Shown piece by piece: positions 26,739-34,083 of a DNA stretch of 64,000 nucleotides. The first letter of the stretch is position 1, and the number at the start of each line of letters is the position of its first letter. The translations under genes and the position numbers were made by a program. Under the pieces are notes generated by a model. The model made no database searches, had not been told where the DNA came from, and saw nothing but the letters and a program-made list of their open reading frames with translations. Source of the DNA: Mesorhizobium loti (lineage in GTDB: Bacteria > Pseudomonadota > Alphaproteobacteria > Rhizobiales > Rhizobiaceae); assembly GCF_013170705.1 (NCBI RefSeq), contig NZ_CP033334.1:3697501-3761500 (forward strand). Reading direction: 5' to 3'.

Positions 26739-27581
26739 ATGGCCACGGTGGAACCGGGCGTCGCCCGTCACTACGACATATCGGGTCTCGAGCAGCGCAT
26801 CCTTGCCGCGCTCGCCGATACGGGCGTGGACGTTGCCCATCTAAGTGCGGGCGATCTTGAAGCGGTCGACGAATTCCACATTGGCGGCATCGCCGCCACA
26901 AGGGAACTCATCGGGCAGATGGGTTTGAAGCCTGGAGCCAGGCTGCTCGATATCGGATCGGGGGTGGGTGGTCCGGCCCGCTTTGCCGCCAACGAAGCCG
27001 GCGCTGATGTTACCGGCATCGATCTCACGCAAAGCTATGTCGACATCGCGACCAGCCTGTCGAAGCGCACGGGAATGGCCGACAGGACGCACTTCGTGCA
27101 GGGCAGCGCCTTGGACATGCCGTTCCAAAACGCCAGCTTCGACGCGGCCATGATCCTGCATGTCGGCATGAACCTTCCGGACAAGAAAAAGCTGATGAGC
27201 GAAGCCGCGCGCGTGCTCCGTCCGGGCGGCGTCTTCGCCGTTTATGATGTGATGCGGCTCAAGGGCGGCACGCTGACCTATCCGCTGCCATGGGCATCGG
27301 ATGAAACCATGTCCTTCGTTGCCACGCCCGGTGACTATCGCGCGGCCGCTGCAGCCGCGGGGTTCTCGGTAACCGCCGAGCGGCCACGCGGCGCCTTTGC
27401 CATCGAATTCTTCGCCACTGTGCGTGCTCGGATGGCCGCCGCGCAAGCAGAAGGCAAAAAACCGCCGCCCGGCGTCGGCCTCATCATGGGCGAGAGCGCC
27501 CGCACCAAGATCGCCAATATCACCGCCGCGCTTGAAGGCGGCATTCTTGCACCCGTGGAACTGCTCCTTCGTCTCCGTTGA
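26739..27581 (+). CDS. Class I SAM-dependent methyltransferase inserted in the pre operon
   Basis: A 280-residue methyltransferase of the UbiE/sarcosine-dimethylglycine methyltransferase-like type. The SAM motif I is DIGSGVGG (residues 71-78), the acidic loop is VTGIDL, and the post-motif region is FQNASFDAAMILHVGMNLPDKKKL. It starts 5 bases after the preT stop and ends 12 bases before preA, so it is certainly co-transcribed, yet no methylation step is known in the reductive pyrimidine pathway. Substrate is unknown; possibilities are a pyrimidine derivative, an amine product, or an unrelated small molecule. Family assignment is firm, function is not. Confidence 0.85.
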   Translation: MATVEPGVARHYDISGLEQRILAALADTGVDVAHLSAGDLEAVDEFHIGGIAATRELIGQMGLKPGARLLDIGSGVGGPARFAANEAGADVTGIDLTQSYVDIATSLSKRTGMADRTHFVQGSALDMPFQNASFDAAMILHVGMNLPDKKKLMSEAARVLRPGGVFAVYDVMRLKGGTLTYPLPWASDETMSFVATPGDYRAAAAAAGFSVTAERPRGAFAIEFFATVRARMAAAQAEGKKPPPGVGLIMGESARTKIANITAALEGGILAPVELLLRLR

Positions 27582-27593
27582 AAGGGACCTGTC

Positions 27594-28907
27594 ATGGCTG
27601 ACATCCGCAACAATTTCGTCGGCATCAAATCGCCCAATCCGTTCTGGCTGGCCTCTGCGCCGCCGACCGACAAGGCCTACAACGTCATCCGCGCCTTCAA
27701 GGCAGGATGGGGCGGCGTGGTGTGGAAGACGCTGGGCGAGGAAGGCCCGCCGGTGGTCAACGTCAACGGCCCGCGCTATGGCGCGATCTGGGGTGCGGAC
27801 CGGCGCCTGCTCGGCCTCAACAACATCGAGCTGATCACAGACCGCGACCTGCAGACCAATCTGCGCGAGATGAAGCAGGTCAAGATGGATTGGCCCGACC
27901 GCGCGCTGATCGCCTCGATCATGGTGCCTTGCGTCGAGGAGAGCTGGAAATCCATCCTGCCACTGGTCGAAGAGACCGGTGCCGACGGCATCGAGCTCAA
28001 TTTCGGCTGCCCGCACGGCATGTCGGAACGTGGCATGGGTGCGGCCGTCGGTCAGGTGCCGGAATATATCGAAATGGTGGTGCGCTGGTGCAAGCAGTAC
28101 ACGCGCATGCCCGTCATCACCAAGCTGACGCCCAACATCACGGATATCCGCAAGCCCGCGAGGGCGGCGCACGCGGGTGGCACCGACGCGGTGTCGCTGA
28201 TCAACACCATCAATTCGATCACCGGTGTCGATCTCGACAGCTTCGCGCCGATGCCAACCATCGACGGCAAGGGCTCGCATGGCGGCTATTGCGGCCCGGC
28301 GGTGAAGCCGATCGCCATGAACATGGTGGCCGAAATCGCGCGCGATCCCGAGACCCGCGGCCTGCCGATCTCGGGCATTGGCGGCATTACCACCTGGCGC
28401 GACGCCGCCGAATTCCTGGCGCTTGGCGCCGGCAATGTGCAGGTGTGCACGGCGGCCATGACCTATGGCTTCAAGATCGTGCAGGAGATGATCGCCGGTC
28501 TCGAGAACTGGATGGACGAGAAGGGCCACCGCTCGCTCGACGACGTCATCGGTCGCGCCACGCCCAACGTCACCGACTGGCAGTATCTCAACCTCAACTA
28601 TGTCGCCAAGGCGCGTATCGACCAGGACGCCTGCATCAAATGCGGCCGCTGCCACATCGCCTGCGAGGACACCTCGCACCAGGCGATCACCAACATGGTC
28701 AACGGCGTCAGGCATTTCGAGGTGATCGAGGCCGAGTGTGTCGGCTGCAATCTGTGCGTCAATGTCTGCCCGGTCGACAATTGCATCACCATGGAGCCGC
28801 TGGCCGCCGGGGCCATGGATGAGCGCACCGGCAAGCCGGTGTCGCCAATCTATGCCAACTGGACGACGCACCCGAACAATCCGATGGCCAAGGTGGCGGC
28901 GGAGTAG
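27594..28907 (+). CDS. preA: NAD-dependent dihydropyrimidine dehydrogenase, subunit PreA
   Basis: Catalytic FMN subunit of the dihydropyrimidine dehydrogenase, partner of PreT. The 437-residue product has a dihydroorotate-dehydrogenase-like barrel (IELNFGCPHGMSERGMG, ISGIGGITTWRDAAEFLALGA) and a C-terminal ferredoxin domain with two 4Fe-4S motifs (CIKCGRCHIACED and CVGCNLCVNVCPVDNC). A purine-rich ribosome site (GAAAGGGA) precedes the ATG. Together with the downstream dihydropyrimidinase, amidohydrolase and aminotransferase it completes the reductive route. A strong terminator follows at 29064. Confidence 0.94.
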   Translation: MADIRNNFVGIKSPNPFWLASAPPTDKAYNVIRAFKAGWGGVVWKTLGEEGPPVVNVNGPRYGAIWGADRRLLGLNNIELITDRDLQTNLREMKQVKMDWPDRALIASIMVPCVEESWKSILPLVEETGADGIELNFGCPHGMSERGMGAAVGQVPEYIEMVVRWCKQYTRMPVITKLTPNITDIRKPARAAHAGGTDAVSLINTINSITGVDLDSFAPMPTIDGKGSHGGYCGPAVKPIAMNMVAEIARDPETRGLPISGIGGITTWRDAAEFLALGAGNVQVCTAAMTYGFKIVQEMIAGLENWMDEKGHRSLDDVIGRATPNVTDWQYLNLNYVAKARIDQDACIKCGRCHIACEDTSHQAITNMVNGVRHFEVIEAECVGCNLCVNVCPVDNCITMEPLAAGAMDERTGKPVSPIYANWTTHPNNPMAKVAAE

Positions 28908-28950
28908 GGATTCGTCACGAGAAGGGCGCCGAGGACTCAGTAGCTCCCTG

Positions 28951-29000
28951 CTCCCCGTCACTATACGGGGAGAAGGTGCCGGTAGGCGGATGAGGGGCCG
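28951..29000 (+). repeat. Palindromic intergenic repeat, family A, copy 1
   Basis: A hairpin of CTCCCCGT and its complement around CACTAT, followed by an AGAAGGTGCCGGTAGGCGG tail and ATGAGGGGC. A second copy lies in opposite orientation at 29131-29180. The hairpin-plus-tail layout is that of REP-like intergenic elements. The 396-base gap between preA and the Rrf2 gene (28908-29303) holds only these two repeats, a terminator and the Rrf2 operator region. Confidence 0.75.
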
Positions 29001-29063
29001 TGCGACCTTTGAGATGATCTGCCCGCCAGTCCCGCATTTCATGCGTCCCTGACGATCTGGCTC

Positions 29064-29095
29064 AAGCGCCCTGTGCGTTCGCACAGGGCGCTTTT
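29064..29095 (+). terminator. Rho-independent terminator downstream of preA
   Basis: A perfect 13-bp stem (AAGCGCCCTGTGC and its complement) closes a GTTC loop and ends in a run of T. It sits 157 bases after the preA stop, between the two family A repeats, and should end the pre operon transcript. Confidence 0.85.
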
Positions 29096-29130
29096 GTATG
29101 GTCTTAGTCATCAGATCGCTAAGTTGGCGC

Positions 29131-29180
29131 TGCCCCTCATTGCCCTGCCGGGCATTTCTCCCCGTATAGTGACGGGGAGA
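29131..29180 (-). repeat. Palindromic intergenic repeat, family A, copy 2 (inverted)
   Basis: Reverse-complement copy of the element at 28951-29000: the hairpin CTCCCCGT-CACTAT-ACGGGGAG is identical and the GAGGGGC tail end is conserved, while the middle of the tail differs. The two copies face each other around the preA terminator. Confidence 0.75.
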
Positions 29181-29253
29181 AAGACGCTGTCATTTCCGAT
29201 TTCGCCATCCACGTATTCTCGTTTCAAAAGCAGGGCTGCATTTTCTTATTGCA

Positions 29254-29282
29254 GATAAAAATTATCCACGATAAAAGATATC
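29254..29282 (+). promoter_or_regulatory. Two tandem palindromes, candidate Rrf2 operator
   Basis: GATAAAAATTATC (29254-29266) and GATAAAAGATATC (29270-29282) share GATAAAA and each has dyad symmetry; they are 16 bases apart, on nearly the same DNA face after one and a half turns. They lie 22-50 bases before the start of the Rrf2 gene in an AT-rich stretch that contrasts with its surroundings. Autoregulation by the Rrf2 protein is the simplest reading. Confidence 0.5.
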
Positions 29283-29303
29283 CATGAATTGGAGATCGGC
29301 ATC

Positions 29304-29834
29304 ATGAAGCTTGGCGAGGGCGTTGAAGCGGCCATCCACTGTGCGGCCACACTGGCCAGCGTGGACGGAAACAGCACCATGCCGGGTGCGGCTCTTGCCG
29401 AGTCCTTTGGCCTGTCGCCGAGCTATCTGCTGAAGCATCTCAACATGCTGTGCGCGGAGCGAATCCTGGAATCGGTGCCGGGACCGGCGGGCGGCTACCG
29501 GCTGGCGCGGCCGGCGGAGAGCATCACGCTGCTCGACATCGTGCTGGCCATCGAGGGGCGTGAACCGGCCTTTCGCTGCGGTGAGATCCGCCGCAACGGC
29601 CCGGTCAAGCTCGACGCCTCGGCCTATGTCAAACCCTGCGGCATCAACGCCGCGATGCTGAAAGCCGAACGCGCCTATCGGGCAGCGCTCGCCGAGACGA
29701 AGCTGTCCGACATCGTGGCGGATTACGCCGCGGAAGGGGATCCCAGATCGTACGCAGCGAGCTGCGCCTTCGTCGCGCGTCATCAACGGCCCCAGAAATC
29801 CAGTTCCACCCCGCGAAATCCAAAGCAGATGTGA
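29304..29834 (+). CDS. Rrf2 family transcriptional regulator
   Basis: DNA-binding regulator of the Rrf2 family, 176 residues. The winged helix is MKLGEGVEAAIHCAATLAS, ALAESFGLSPSYLLKHLNML and GPAGGYRLARPAESITLLDIVLAIEG. Iron-sulfur Rrf2 proteins (IscR, NsrR, RirA) have three clustered Cys after the wing; here only spaced Cys are present (FRCGEIRR, KPCGINA), so redox sensing by thiols or an effector is more likely than a classical cluster. The ATG at 29304 has a GGAG site ten bases upstream. It is 12 bases from the AhpD-like gene and probably controls it. Confidence 0.87.
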   Translation: MKLGEGVEAAIHCAATLASVDGNSTMPGAALAESFGLSPSYLLKHLNMLCAERILESVPGPAGGYRLARPAESITLLDIVLAIEGREPAFRCGEIRRNGPVKLDASAYVKPCGINAAMLKAERAYRAALAETKLSDIVADYAAEGDPRSYAASCAFVARHQRPQKSSSTPRNPKQM

Positions 29835-29846
29835 AAGGACATCAAG

Positions 29847-30305
29847 ATGAAACAGAGGATGCAATTCTTCGCCAAGGCGCCCGAGATCATGAAGGCGGTG
29901 TCGGCGCTCAACAAGGCGGTCGACGAATGCGGGCTGGAGGTGAGGCTGCTGCACCTGATCAAGCTCAGGGCCTCGCAGATCAATGGCTGTTCCTACTGTG
30001 TCGAGATGCACAGCCGCGAGGCGAGGCGCGACGGAGAGACAGAGCAGCGGCTTTATCTCGTCTCTGCCTGGAGGGAATCGCCGCTGTTCTCCGAACGTGA
30101 GCGCGCGGCCTTCGCCTGGACCGAGGCGGTGACCCTGATCGCCAACAATGGCGTATCGGACGAGCTCTATGCCCGTACGCTCGAGCATTTCTCGGACGAG
30201 GAACTCGTCAAGCTGTCGGTTGCGCTCGGCATGATCAACACCTGGAACCGGCTCTGCATCCCGTTCCACGCCATTCATCCGATGCCGGCCGCCAAGGCAG
30301 CCTGA
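29847..30305 (+). CDS. Carboxymuconolactone decarboxylase / AhpD-like protein
   Basis: A 152-residue member of the CMD family with the AhpD-type redox motif NGCSYCVEMH: Cys48, Cys51 and His55. This CxxC-x3-H arrangement marks alkylhydroperoxidase-like enzymes that reduce peroxides through a thiol relay. No lipoyl-domain partner is adjacent. The gene follows the Rrf2 regulator and ends at a clear hairpin terminator, so the pair looks like a self-contained oxidative or electrophile stress unit. Confidence 0.88.
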   Translation: MKQRMQFFAKAPEIMKAVSALNKAVDECGLEVRLLHLIKLRASQINGCSYCVEMHSREARRDGETEQRLYLVSAWRESPLFSERERAAFAWTEAVTLIANNGVSDELYARTLEHFSDEELVKLSVALGMINTWNRLCIPFHAIHPMPAAKAA

Positions 30306-30319
30306 TTTTCCAGCGCCAT

Positions 30320-30353
30320 GGGAGCGCCGCCGAGGCGGCGCTCCCACAGTTTT
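30320..30353 (+). terminator. Terminator after the AhpD-like gene
   Basis: GGGAGCGCCGCC and its perfect complement form a 12-bp stem around GA, followed by ACAGTTTT. It ends the Rrf2/AhpD transcript and faces the convergent SDR gene. Confidence 0.7.
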
Positions 30354-30459
30354 CAAAGGGGCGTTTGATGCCCGTCGATTTGCCTTCGACCCCGTTGTTC
30401 CTCGGCCGCCTGTTGCTCGGCGGCGCATCGTGATTGCCGCCGTGCATTGGACCTGCCGC

Positions 30460-31182
30460 CTATGCCGCAAACCTCAGCCCGCCATCGCAGGTCAGGACCT
30501 GGCCGGTCATGAAGCCGTTGGAGACGAGGAAGGCTATCGCCGAGGCGACATCCTCGGCGCGGCCGATCCTGCCCACGGGAGTCTTGCCGGCATATTCGGC
30601 GAAGACCGCCTGCCGCTGCTCGTCGGGCAAGAAGTCCCACCACGGCGTGTCGATGACGCCGGGCGCCACGACGTTGACGCGCAGCGGCTTCAGTTCGACC
30701 GCCAGGATCGGCGCCACGGTCAGCAACATGCCGTTGATGGCGCCGATGCCGGCGATGCCTGGCATGGCGACCTGAGCCGATACCGCCGATATGAAGGTGA
30801 CCGATCCGGTCTTGCTGAGCGTCGGCAGGGCTGCCTGCAGGCAGGACAGTTGCGGCCGCACCTTCTCCTCGACGCCACTGCCTATGTCTGCAAGGTCGAG
30901 GGTCTCGAAGGGGCCAAGGCCCTTGCCGCCGCTCGCCGCCAGAACAAGATGGTCGAACGGGCCGAGGCGCTCGAAGAACTGACGCACTTCATCCGGCTTT
31001 GAAGCATCGAACGCGGCCTTTTCCGCGGCGCCGCCAAGGTTCTTCCAGGCGCCGTTGAGTTTGTCCTGGTTGCGCCCGGTGATCGTTACCTTCATGCCCG
31101 GCCCGATCAGCTTGCGCGCGGTGGCCAGGCCGATGCCGGATGAGCCGCCGATGATGACTGTGTGTTCTGTCTTGCCGGTCAT
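30460..31182 (-). CDS. Atypical short-chain dehydrogenase/reductase lacking the YxxxK motif
   Basis: A 240-residue Rossmann-fold SDR with the cofactor motif GGSSGIG (residues 12-18), the segment LVLAASGG in place of NNAG, and the C-terminal TPVGRIGRAEDVASAIAFLVSN plus TGQVLTCDGG. The catalytic Ser is present (FISAVSAQ), but where Tyr-x-x-x-Lys is expected the sequence reads GIGAINGML, so the Tyr and Lys are absent. It may be a non-catalytic or unusual reductase. Its ATG overlaps the stop of the upstream SDR gene (ATGA), so the two are translationally coupled. Confidence 0.82.
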   Translation of the reverse strand: MTGKTEHTVIIGGSSGIGLATARKLIGPGMKVTITGRNQDKLNGAWKNLGGAAEKAAFDASKPDEVRQFFERLGPFDHLVLAASGGKGLGPFETLDLADIGSGVEEKVRPQLSCLQAALPTLSKTGSVTFISAVSAQVAMPGIAGIGAINGMLLTVAPILAVELKPLRVNVVAPGVIDTPWWDFLPDEQRQAVFAEYAGKTPVGRIGRAEDVASAIAFLVSNGFMTGQVLTCDGGLRFAA

Positions 31183-32012
31183 GAATGTTCTTCCTTCGCT
31201 GTTGCCAGCCCGACAAGGTCGAGGCTCAAGCTCCGCAATTGCTGTCTTGCCCTGGCGTCGTAGGCCTGGGCGTCGGCGCGGGATTCGCGCAGGCCGTCGA
31301 AATAGAGGCCGCTGCGCCCTTCAAGCGCGGATGAGGTCGCGAGATTGACGATCGCGTCGGCGCCGGTTTCGACCGAACTCCATGGCGTCACCCCCGCTTG
31401 CCGGACCATGGTGGTGTTCATGTAGCTCGCCGGATGCAGCGCGTTGACGGTGACGCCGGTGCCTTTCAGCTCTTCCGCCAGATCGATGGTGAACAGGATC
31501 TGGGCCAGCTTGCTCTGGCAGTAGGCGCGCACGCCGCTATAGTTGCCGGCCAACATTACATCGCCGAAGTCGATTGCCTGCTGGCCGGCCGAAGCGACAT
31601 TGACGATGCGCGCCGGCGCACTCGCCTTCAGCAACGGCAGAAGGTCCGAGGTCAGCAGGAAACCGGCGAGATAGTTGACCGCGAAGCGCAGTTCGTAGCC
31701 ATCGGCGCTGACCTGCCGCTTGGCGCCGGCCGTGCCGATGCCGGCATTGTTGATGAGGATGTCGAGCCGGTCCGTTCGGGAACGCACCGCCTCGGCGAGG
31801 CGGCGAATTTCGGCCAGCGAGGCGAGGTCGGCGGCGAAGAACTCGGCCTTGCCGCCGGCGGCCTCGATTTCGGCGACCACGGCCTTGCCGCGCTTGGCAT
31901 CGCGGCCGTGCACCAGCACGCGCGCGCCGGCGGCGCCCAGTCTTTGCGCCACGACGCGGCCGACGCCGTCGGTCGAGCCGGTGATGAGGATTGTCTTGTC
32001 TTGCAGGTCCAT
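31179..32012 (-). CDS. Short-chain dehydrogenase/reductase (retinol dehydrogenase-like)
   Basis: A 277-residue NAD(P)-dependent SDR with a complete catalytic set: cofactor loop TGSTDGVG, NNAG, Ser in IVNVASAGQQ, and YCQSK. The pattern resembles retinol/WW-domain oxidoreductase-like SDRs. The ATG at 32012 begins MDLQDKTILITG and has GGAGG ten bases upstream; the frame is open to 32027. It is the first gene of a two-gene operon and is divergent from the MmyB-type regulator, which probably controls it. Confidence 0.88.
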   Translation of the reverse strand: MDLQDKTILITGSTDGVGRVVAQRLGAAGARVLVHGRDAKRGKAVVAEIEAAGGKAEFFAADLASLAEIRRLAEAVRSRTDRLDILINNAGIGTAGAKRQVSADGYELRFAVNYLAGFLLTSDLLPLLKASAPARIVNVASAGQQAIDFGDVMLAGNYSGVRAYCQSKLAQILFTIDLAEELKGTGVTVNALHPASYMNTTMVRQAGVTPWSSVETGADAIVNLATSSALEGRSGLYFDGLRESRADAQAYDARARQQLRSLSLDLVGLATAKEEHS

Positions 32013-32091
32013 GTCCGGAGCCTCCATTTCGTCGCTCCGGCTCGAAGATCGGACATCCGGCAGGCCTCAAACAGTTCAAACTTTATCCTGG

Positions 32092-32109
32092 TATCAGTAC
32101 TGCTATAAT
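32092..32109 (+). promoter_or_regulatory. Dyad operator overlapping a -10 box between SDR operon and regulator
   Basis: TATCAGTACTGCTA (32092-32105) is a near-perfect palindrome around CAGTACTG. It overlaps TATAAT (32104-32109), a consensus -10 box only 7 bases before the regulator ATG at 32117, so the mRNA would be nearly leaderless unless another promoter is used. The site lies in the 104-base divergent interval and is a candidate operator for the regulator. Confidence 0.45.
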
Positions 32110-32116
32110 AAGCGTC

Positions 32117-32989
32117 ATGGATGCTCCCTCTCATTCCGCTGAAGACAGCCGCCGGCGCGAACTCGGCGCTTTCCTGCGCTCGCGACGCGAGAGGCTGACG
32201 CCCTCGGCAACCGGTATCGCGACAGGCCTCAGGCGGCGAACGCCGGGCCTGCGCCGCGAAGAAGTGGCAATGATCGCCGGCGTCGGGACCACCTGGTACA
32301 CCTGGCTGGAGCAGGGCAGGGACGTGCGCCCTTCGGTGGAGGTGCTGACGGCGCTCAGCGAGGCACTGCGGCTGGACCCGGCTGAGAAGCGGCATCTGTT
32401 CACGCTTGCCGGCCGCCAGCAGCCAGAGCGGCGGCGCATCGTGCCGGCGAAGGTCGACGGGCCCTTGCTGCACATGCTGCAAAGCCTGGTTCTGCAGCCC
32501 GCCTATGTGGTCGGCCCGCGCTGGGACGTGCTGGCCTGGAATGACGCGGCTGTTGCCATTTTCGGCGACTACGGCCTGTTGGAGGGCGACGCCCGCAACA
32601 TCATCCATGGCGTTTTCACCGATCCGCACCGGCGGCATCTGCTGGTCGACTGGGAGCAGGTGGCCCGCGCTTCTCTCGCCGCGTTCCGCGCCGAGAGCGC
32701 GAAGTATGTCGGCGATCCGGATTTCGAGCGGCTGATCGCGCTGATGATGCGCTCAAGTCCCGAGTTCCGGGAATGGTGGCCGCAGCGCGACGTCGTGCAC
32801 CGGCTGTCCGGCATGAAGCACCTGCGCCACCCCGCGGCCGGTCCGATGGTGTTCGAGCATATGAGCCTGTCGATCGATGACGGCTCGGACATGAAGCTGA
32901 TCGTCTATACGCCGCTCGCCGAGCAGAACTCGATCGCAAAGCTGCAGACATTGCTGGACGCGCTGCCGGTCGAGCGGCGCAGCGCGTAG
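32117..32989 (+). CDS. Helix-turn-helix regulator with MmyB-like ligand-binding domain
   Basis: Transcription factor of 290 residues. The N-terminal XRE-type helix-turn-helix (ELGAFLRSRRERLTP, GLRREEVAMIAGVGTTWYTWLEQGRDVRPS) is followed by the MmyB-like ligand-binding domain (AYVVGPRWDVLAWNDAA, NIIHGVFTDP, EFREWWPQRDV, GPMVFEHMSL). In this family the second domain has a PAS-like fold that can hold a fatty-acid-like ligand, and genes are commonly next to SDR genes, as here. The ATG at 32117 starts the conserved part; the frame extends 42 codons upstream into the divergent SDR gene. Confidence 0.9.
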   Translation: MDAPSHSAEDSRRRELGAFLRSRRERLTPSATGIATGLRRRTPGLRREEVAMIAGVGTTWYTWLEQGRDVRPSVEVLTALSEALRLDPAEKRHLFTLAGRQQPERRRIVPAKVDGPLLHMLQSLVLQPAYVVGPRWDVLAWNDAAVAIFGDYGLLEGDARNIIHGVFTDPHRRHLLVDWEQVARASLAAFRAESAKYVGDPDFERLIALMMRSSPEFREWWPQRDVVHRLSGMKHLRHPAAGPMVFEHMSLSIDDGSDMKLIVYTPLAEQNSIAKLQTLLDALPVERRSA

Positions 32990-33015
32990 CGTTGTTGGCC
33001 GCAGCCCCCTCCGCT

Positions 33016-33194
33016 TCGTCATCCTAGGGCGGAGCAGCCGCGAAGCGGCGTCGCGGAGACCCTGGGATCCATTCCGTGACCTTGGCCGTGGAGCGCAGCG
33101 GAGCAGAATTCTGGACCGTTGCCGCGCGTCGAAGTCGCGGCATGGATTCTAGGGTCTGCGCCGCGTCGCTTCGCTCCTTGCTTCGCCCTGGAAT
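33016..33194. repeat. Long inverted-repeat (MITE-like) element, family B, copy 1
   Basis: About 179 bases whose ends are complementary over some 60 bases: the left end begins TCGTCATCCTAGGGCGGAGC and runs to GACCCTGGGATCCATTCCGTGAC; the right end contains GGCATGGATTCTAGGGTCTGC and ends CTTCGCCCTGGAAT. The right tip has drifted from the perfect form seen in the copy at 40493-40709. No coding capacity. It lies between the MmyB-type regulator and rutR. Confidence 0.8.
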
Positions 33195-33205
33195 ACCGAA
33201 ACCAT

Positions 33206-33841
33206 TTAGCCCTTCGGCTTCAGCCCCTCGAGAAACAACTGCTCCAGAAACCGCGCCGCGTCCTCGAAGCGGCCGTCGCCGCCGCGGTTCGGTCCCAGCA
33301 CCGCGCGGACCTGGACGTCGAAATCGGCATAGTGCTGCGTCGTCGCCCAGATCGAGAAGATCAGGTGCCAGGGGTCGGTCTTGGCGATCTTGCCGGCACG
33401 CATCCAGCCCTTGATGACGGATGCCTTCTCGTCGACCAGCGTCTTCAATTCGCCGGCCAGCAGCGGCATGATGCGCGGCGCGCCTTGCAGGATCTCGTTG
33501 GCGAACAGCCGGCTCTCGCGCGGGAAATCGCGCGCCATTTCGAGCTTGCGCCGGATGTAGCTCCTGAGCTCGGTCATGGGATCGCCGATATCATCGAGCT
33601 CGCGCAACGGCGCCAGCCAGGTGTCGAGCAGGCGCTGCATCAAAGTCTCGTGAATGTCTTCCTTGCGGCGGAAGTAATAGAGCAGGTTCGGCTTCGACAT
33701 GCCGGCGGCTTCGGCGATCTGGTCTATGGTTGAGCCTCGGAAGCCGTTTGTGGAGAACACCTCGAGCGCGGCCTCCAGGATGACTTCGCGCTTTTCCTGC
33801 TGGATGCGTGTGCGGCGGGGGGCTTCCGTGCCGGTGTTCAC
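33206..33841 (-). CDS. rutR: Pyrimidine-utilisation regulator RutR (TetR family)
   Basis: TetR-family repressor very close to E. coli RutR, which senses uracil/thymine. Matching blocks are GSTIDQIAEAAGMSKPNLLYYFRRKEDI, LDTWLAPL, EYIR-like SYIRRKLEMARDFPRESRLFANE, GAPRIMPLLAGELKTLVDEKASVIKGWM and HLIFSIWATTQHYADF. Two starts are possible: GTG at 33841 (211 residues, GAGGG nine bases upstream), used here, or TTG at 33865 (219 residues). It is divergent from the beta-alanine-type aminotransferase gene, with a good RutR operator between them, and a second operator precedes preT. It probably represses the whole catabolic set until pyrimidines are present. Confidence 0.92.
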   Translation of the reverse strand: MNTGTEAPRRTRIQQEKREVILEAALEVFSTNGFRGSTIDQIAEAAGMSKPNLLYYFRRKEDIHETLMQRLLDTWLAPLRELDDIGDPMTELRSYIRRKLEMARDFPRESRLFANEILQGAPRIMPLLAGELKTLVDEKASVIKGWMRAGKIAKTDPWHLIFSIWATTQHYADFDVQVRAVLGPNRGGDGRFEDAARFLEQLFLEGLKPKG

Positions 33842-33884
33842 CGTTGCGGGCCCTCGCGTTGCCAAGTCTCGTGTTCAAGGTCAT

Positions 33885-33905
33885 CTGGACCAATTCTCTG
33901 GACCA
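33885..33905 (-). promoter_or_regulatory. Direct repeats CTGGACCA upstream of rutR
   Basis: CTGGACCA occurs at 33885-33892 and again at 33898-33905, 13 bases apart, 44-64 bases before the rutR GTG. GGACCA resembles the RutR half-site GACCA, so this could be an autoregulatory site, but the arrangement is direct rather than palindromic. Confidence 0.3.
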
Positions 33906-33989
33906 GTTTTTCCCCAGGCTGTGGAACGCACTTCAGGAGCCGCATTTCCGCTAGTAATCCCTTGACCGCCGACAGGGCGGTGCTAACGT

Positions 33990-34005
33990 TTGTCCAATCG
34001 GTCAA
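33990..34005 (+). promoter_or_regulatory. RutR operator in the rutR/aminotransferase divergent region
   Basis: TTGTCCAATCGGTCAA matches the E. coli RutR consensus palindrome at 12 of its 14 specified bases. It lies 78 bases before the aminotransferase ATG and about 150 bases from the rutR start, well placed to control the pyd block and rutR itself. Confidence 0.78.
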
Positions 34006-34083
34006 AAATTTGCGTAGCATGAAAACGGCGCAAAGACCAAGCGTTGGACGCACCGAAACAGGTTACAAGGGGAAGTCTTGGTC

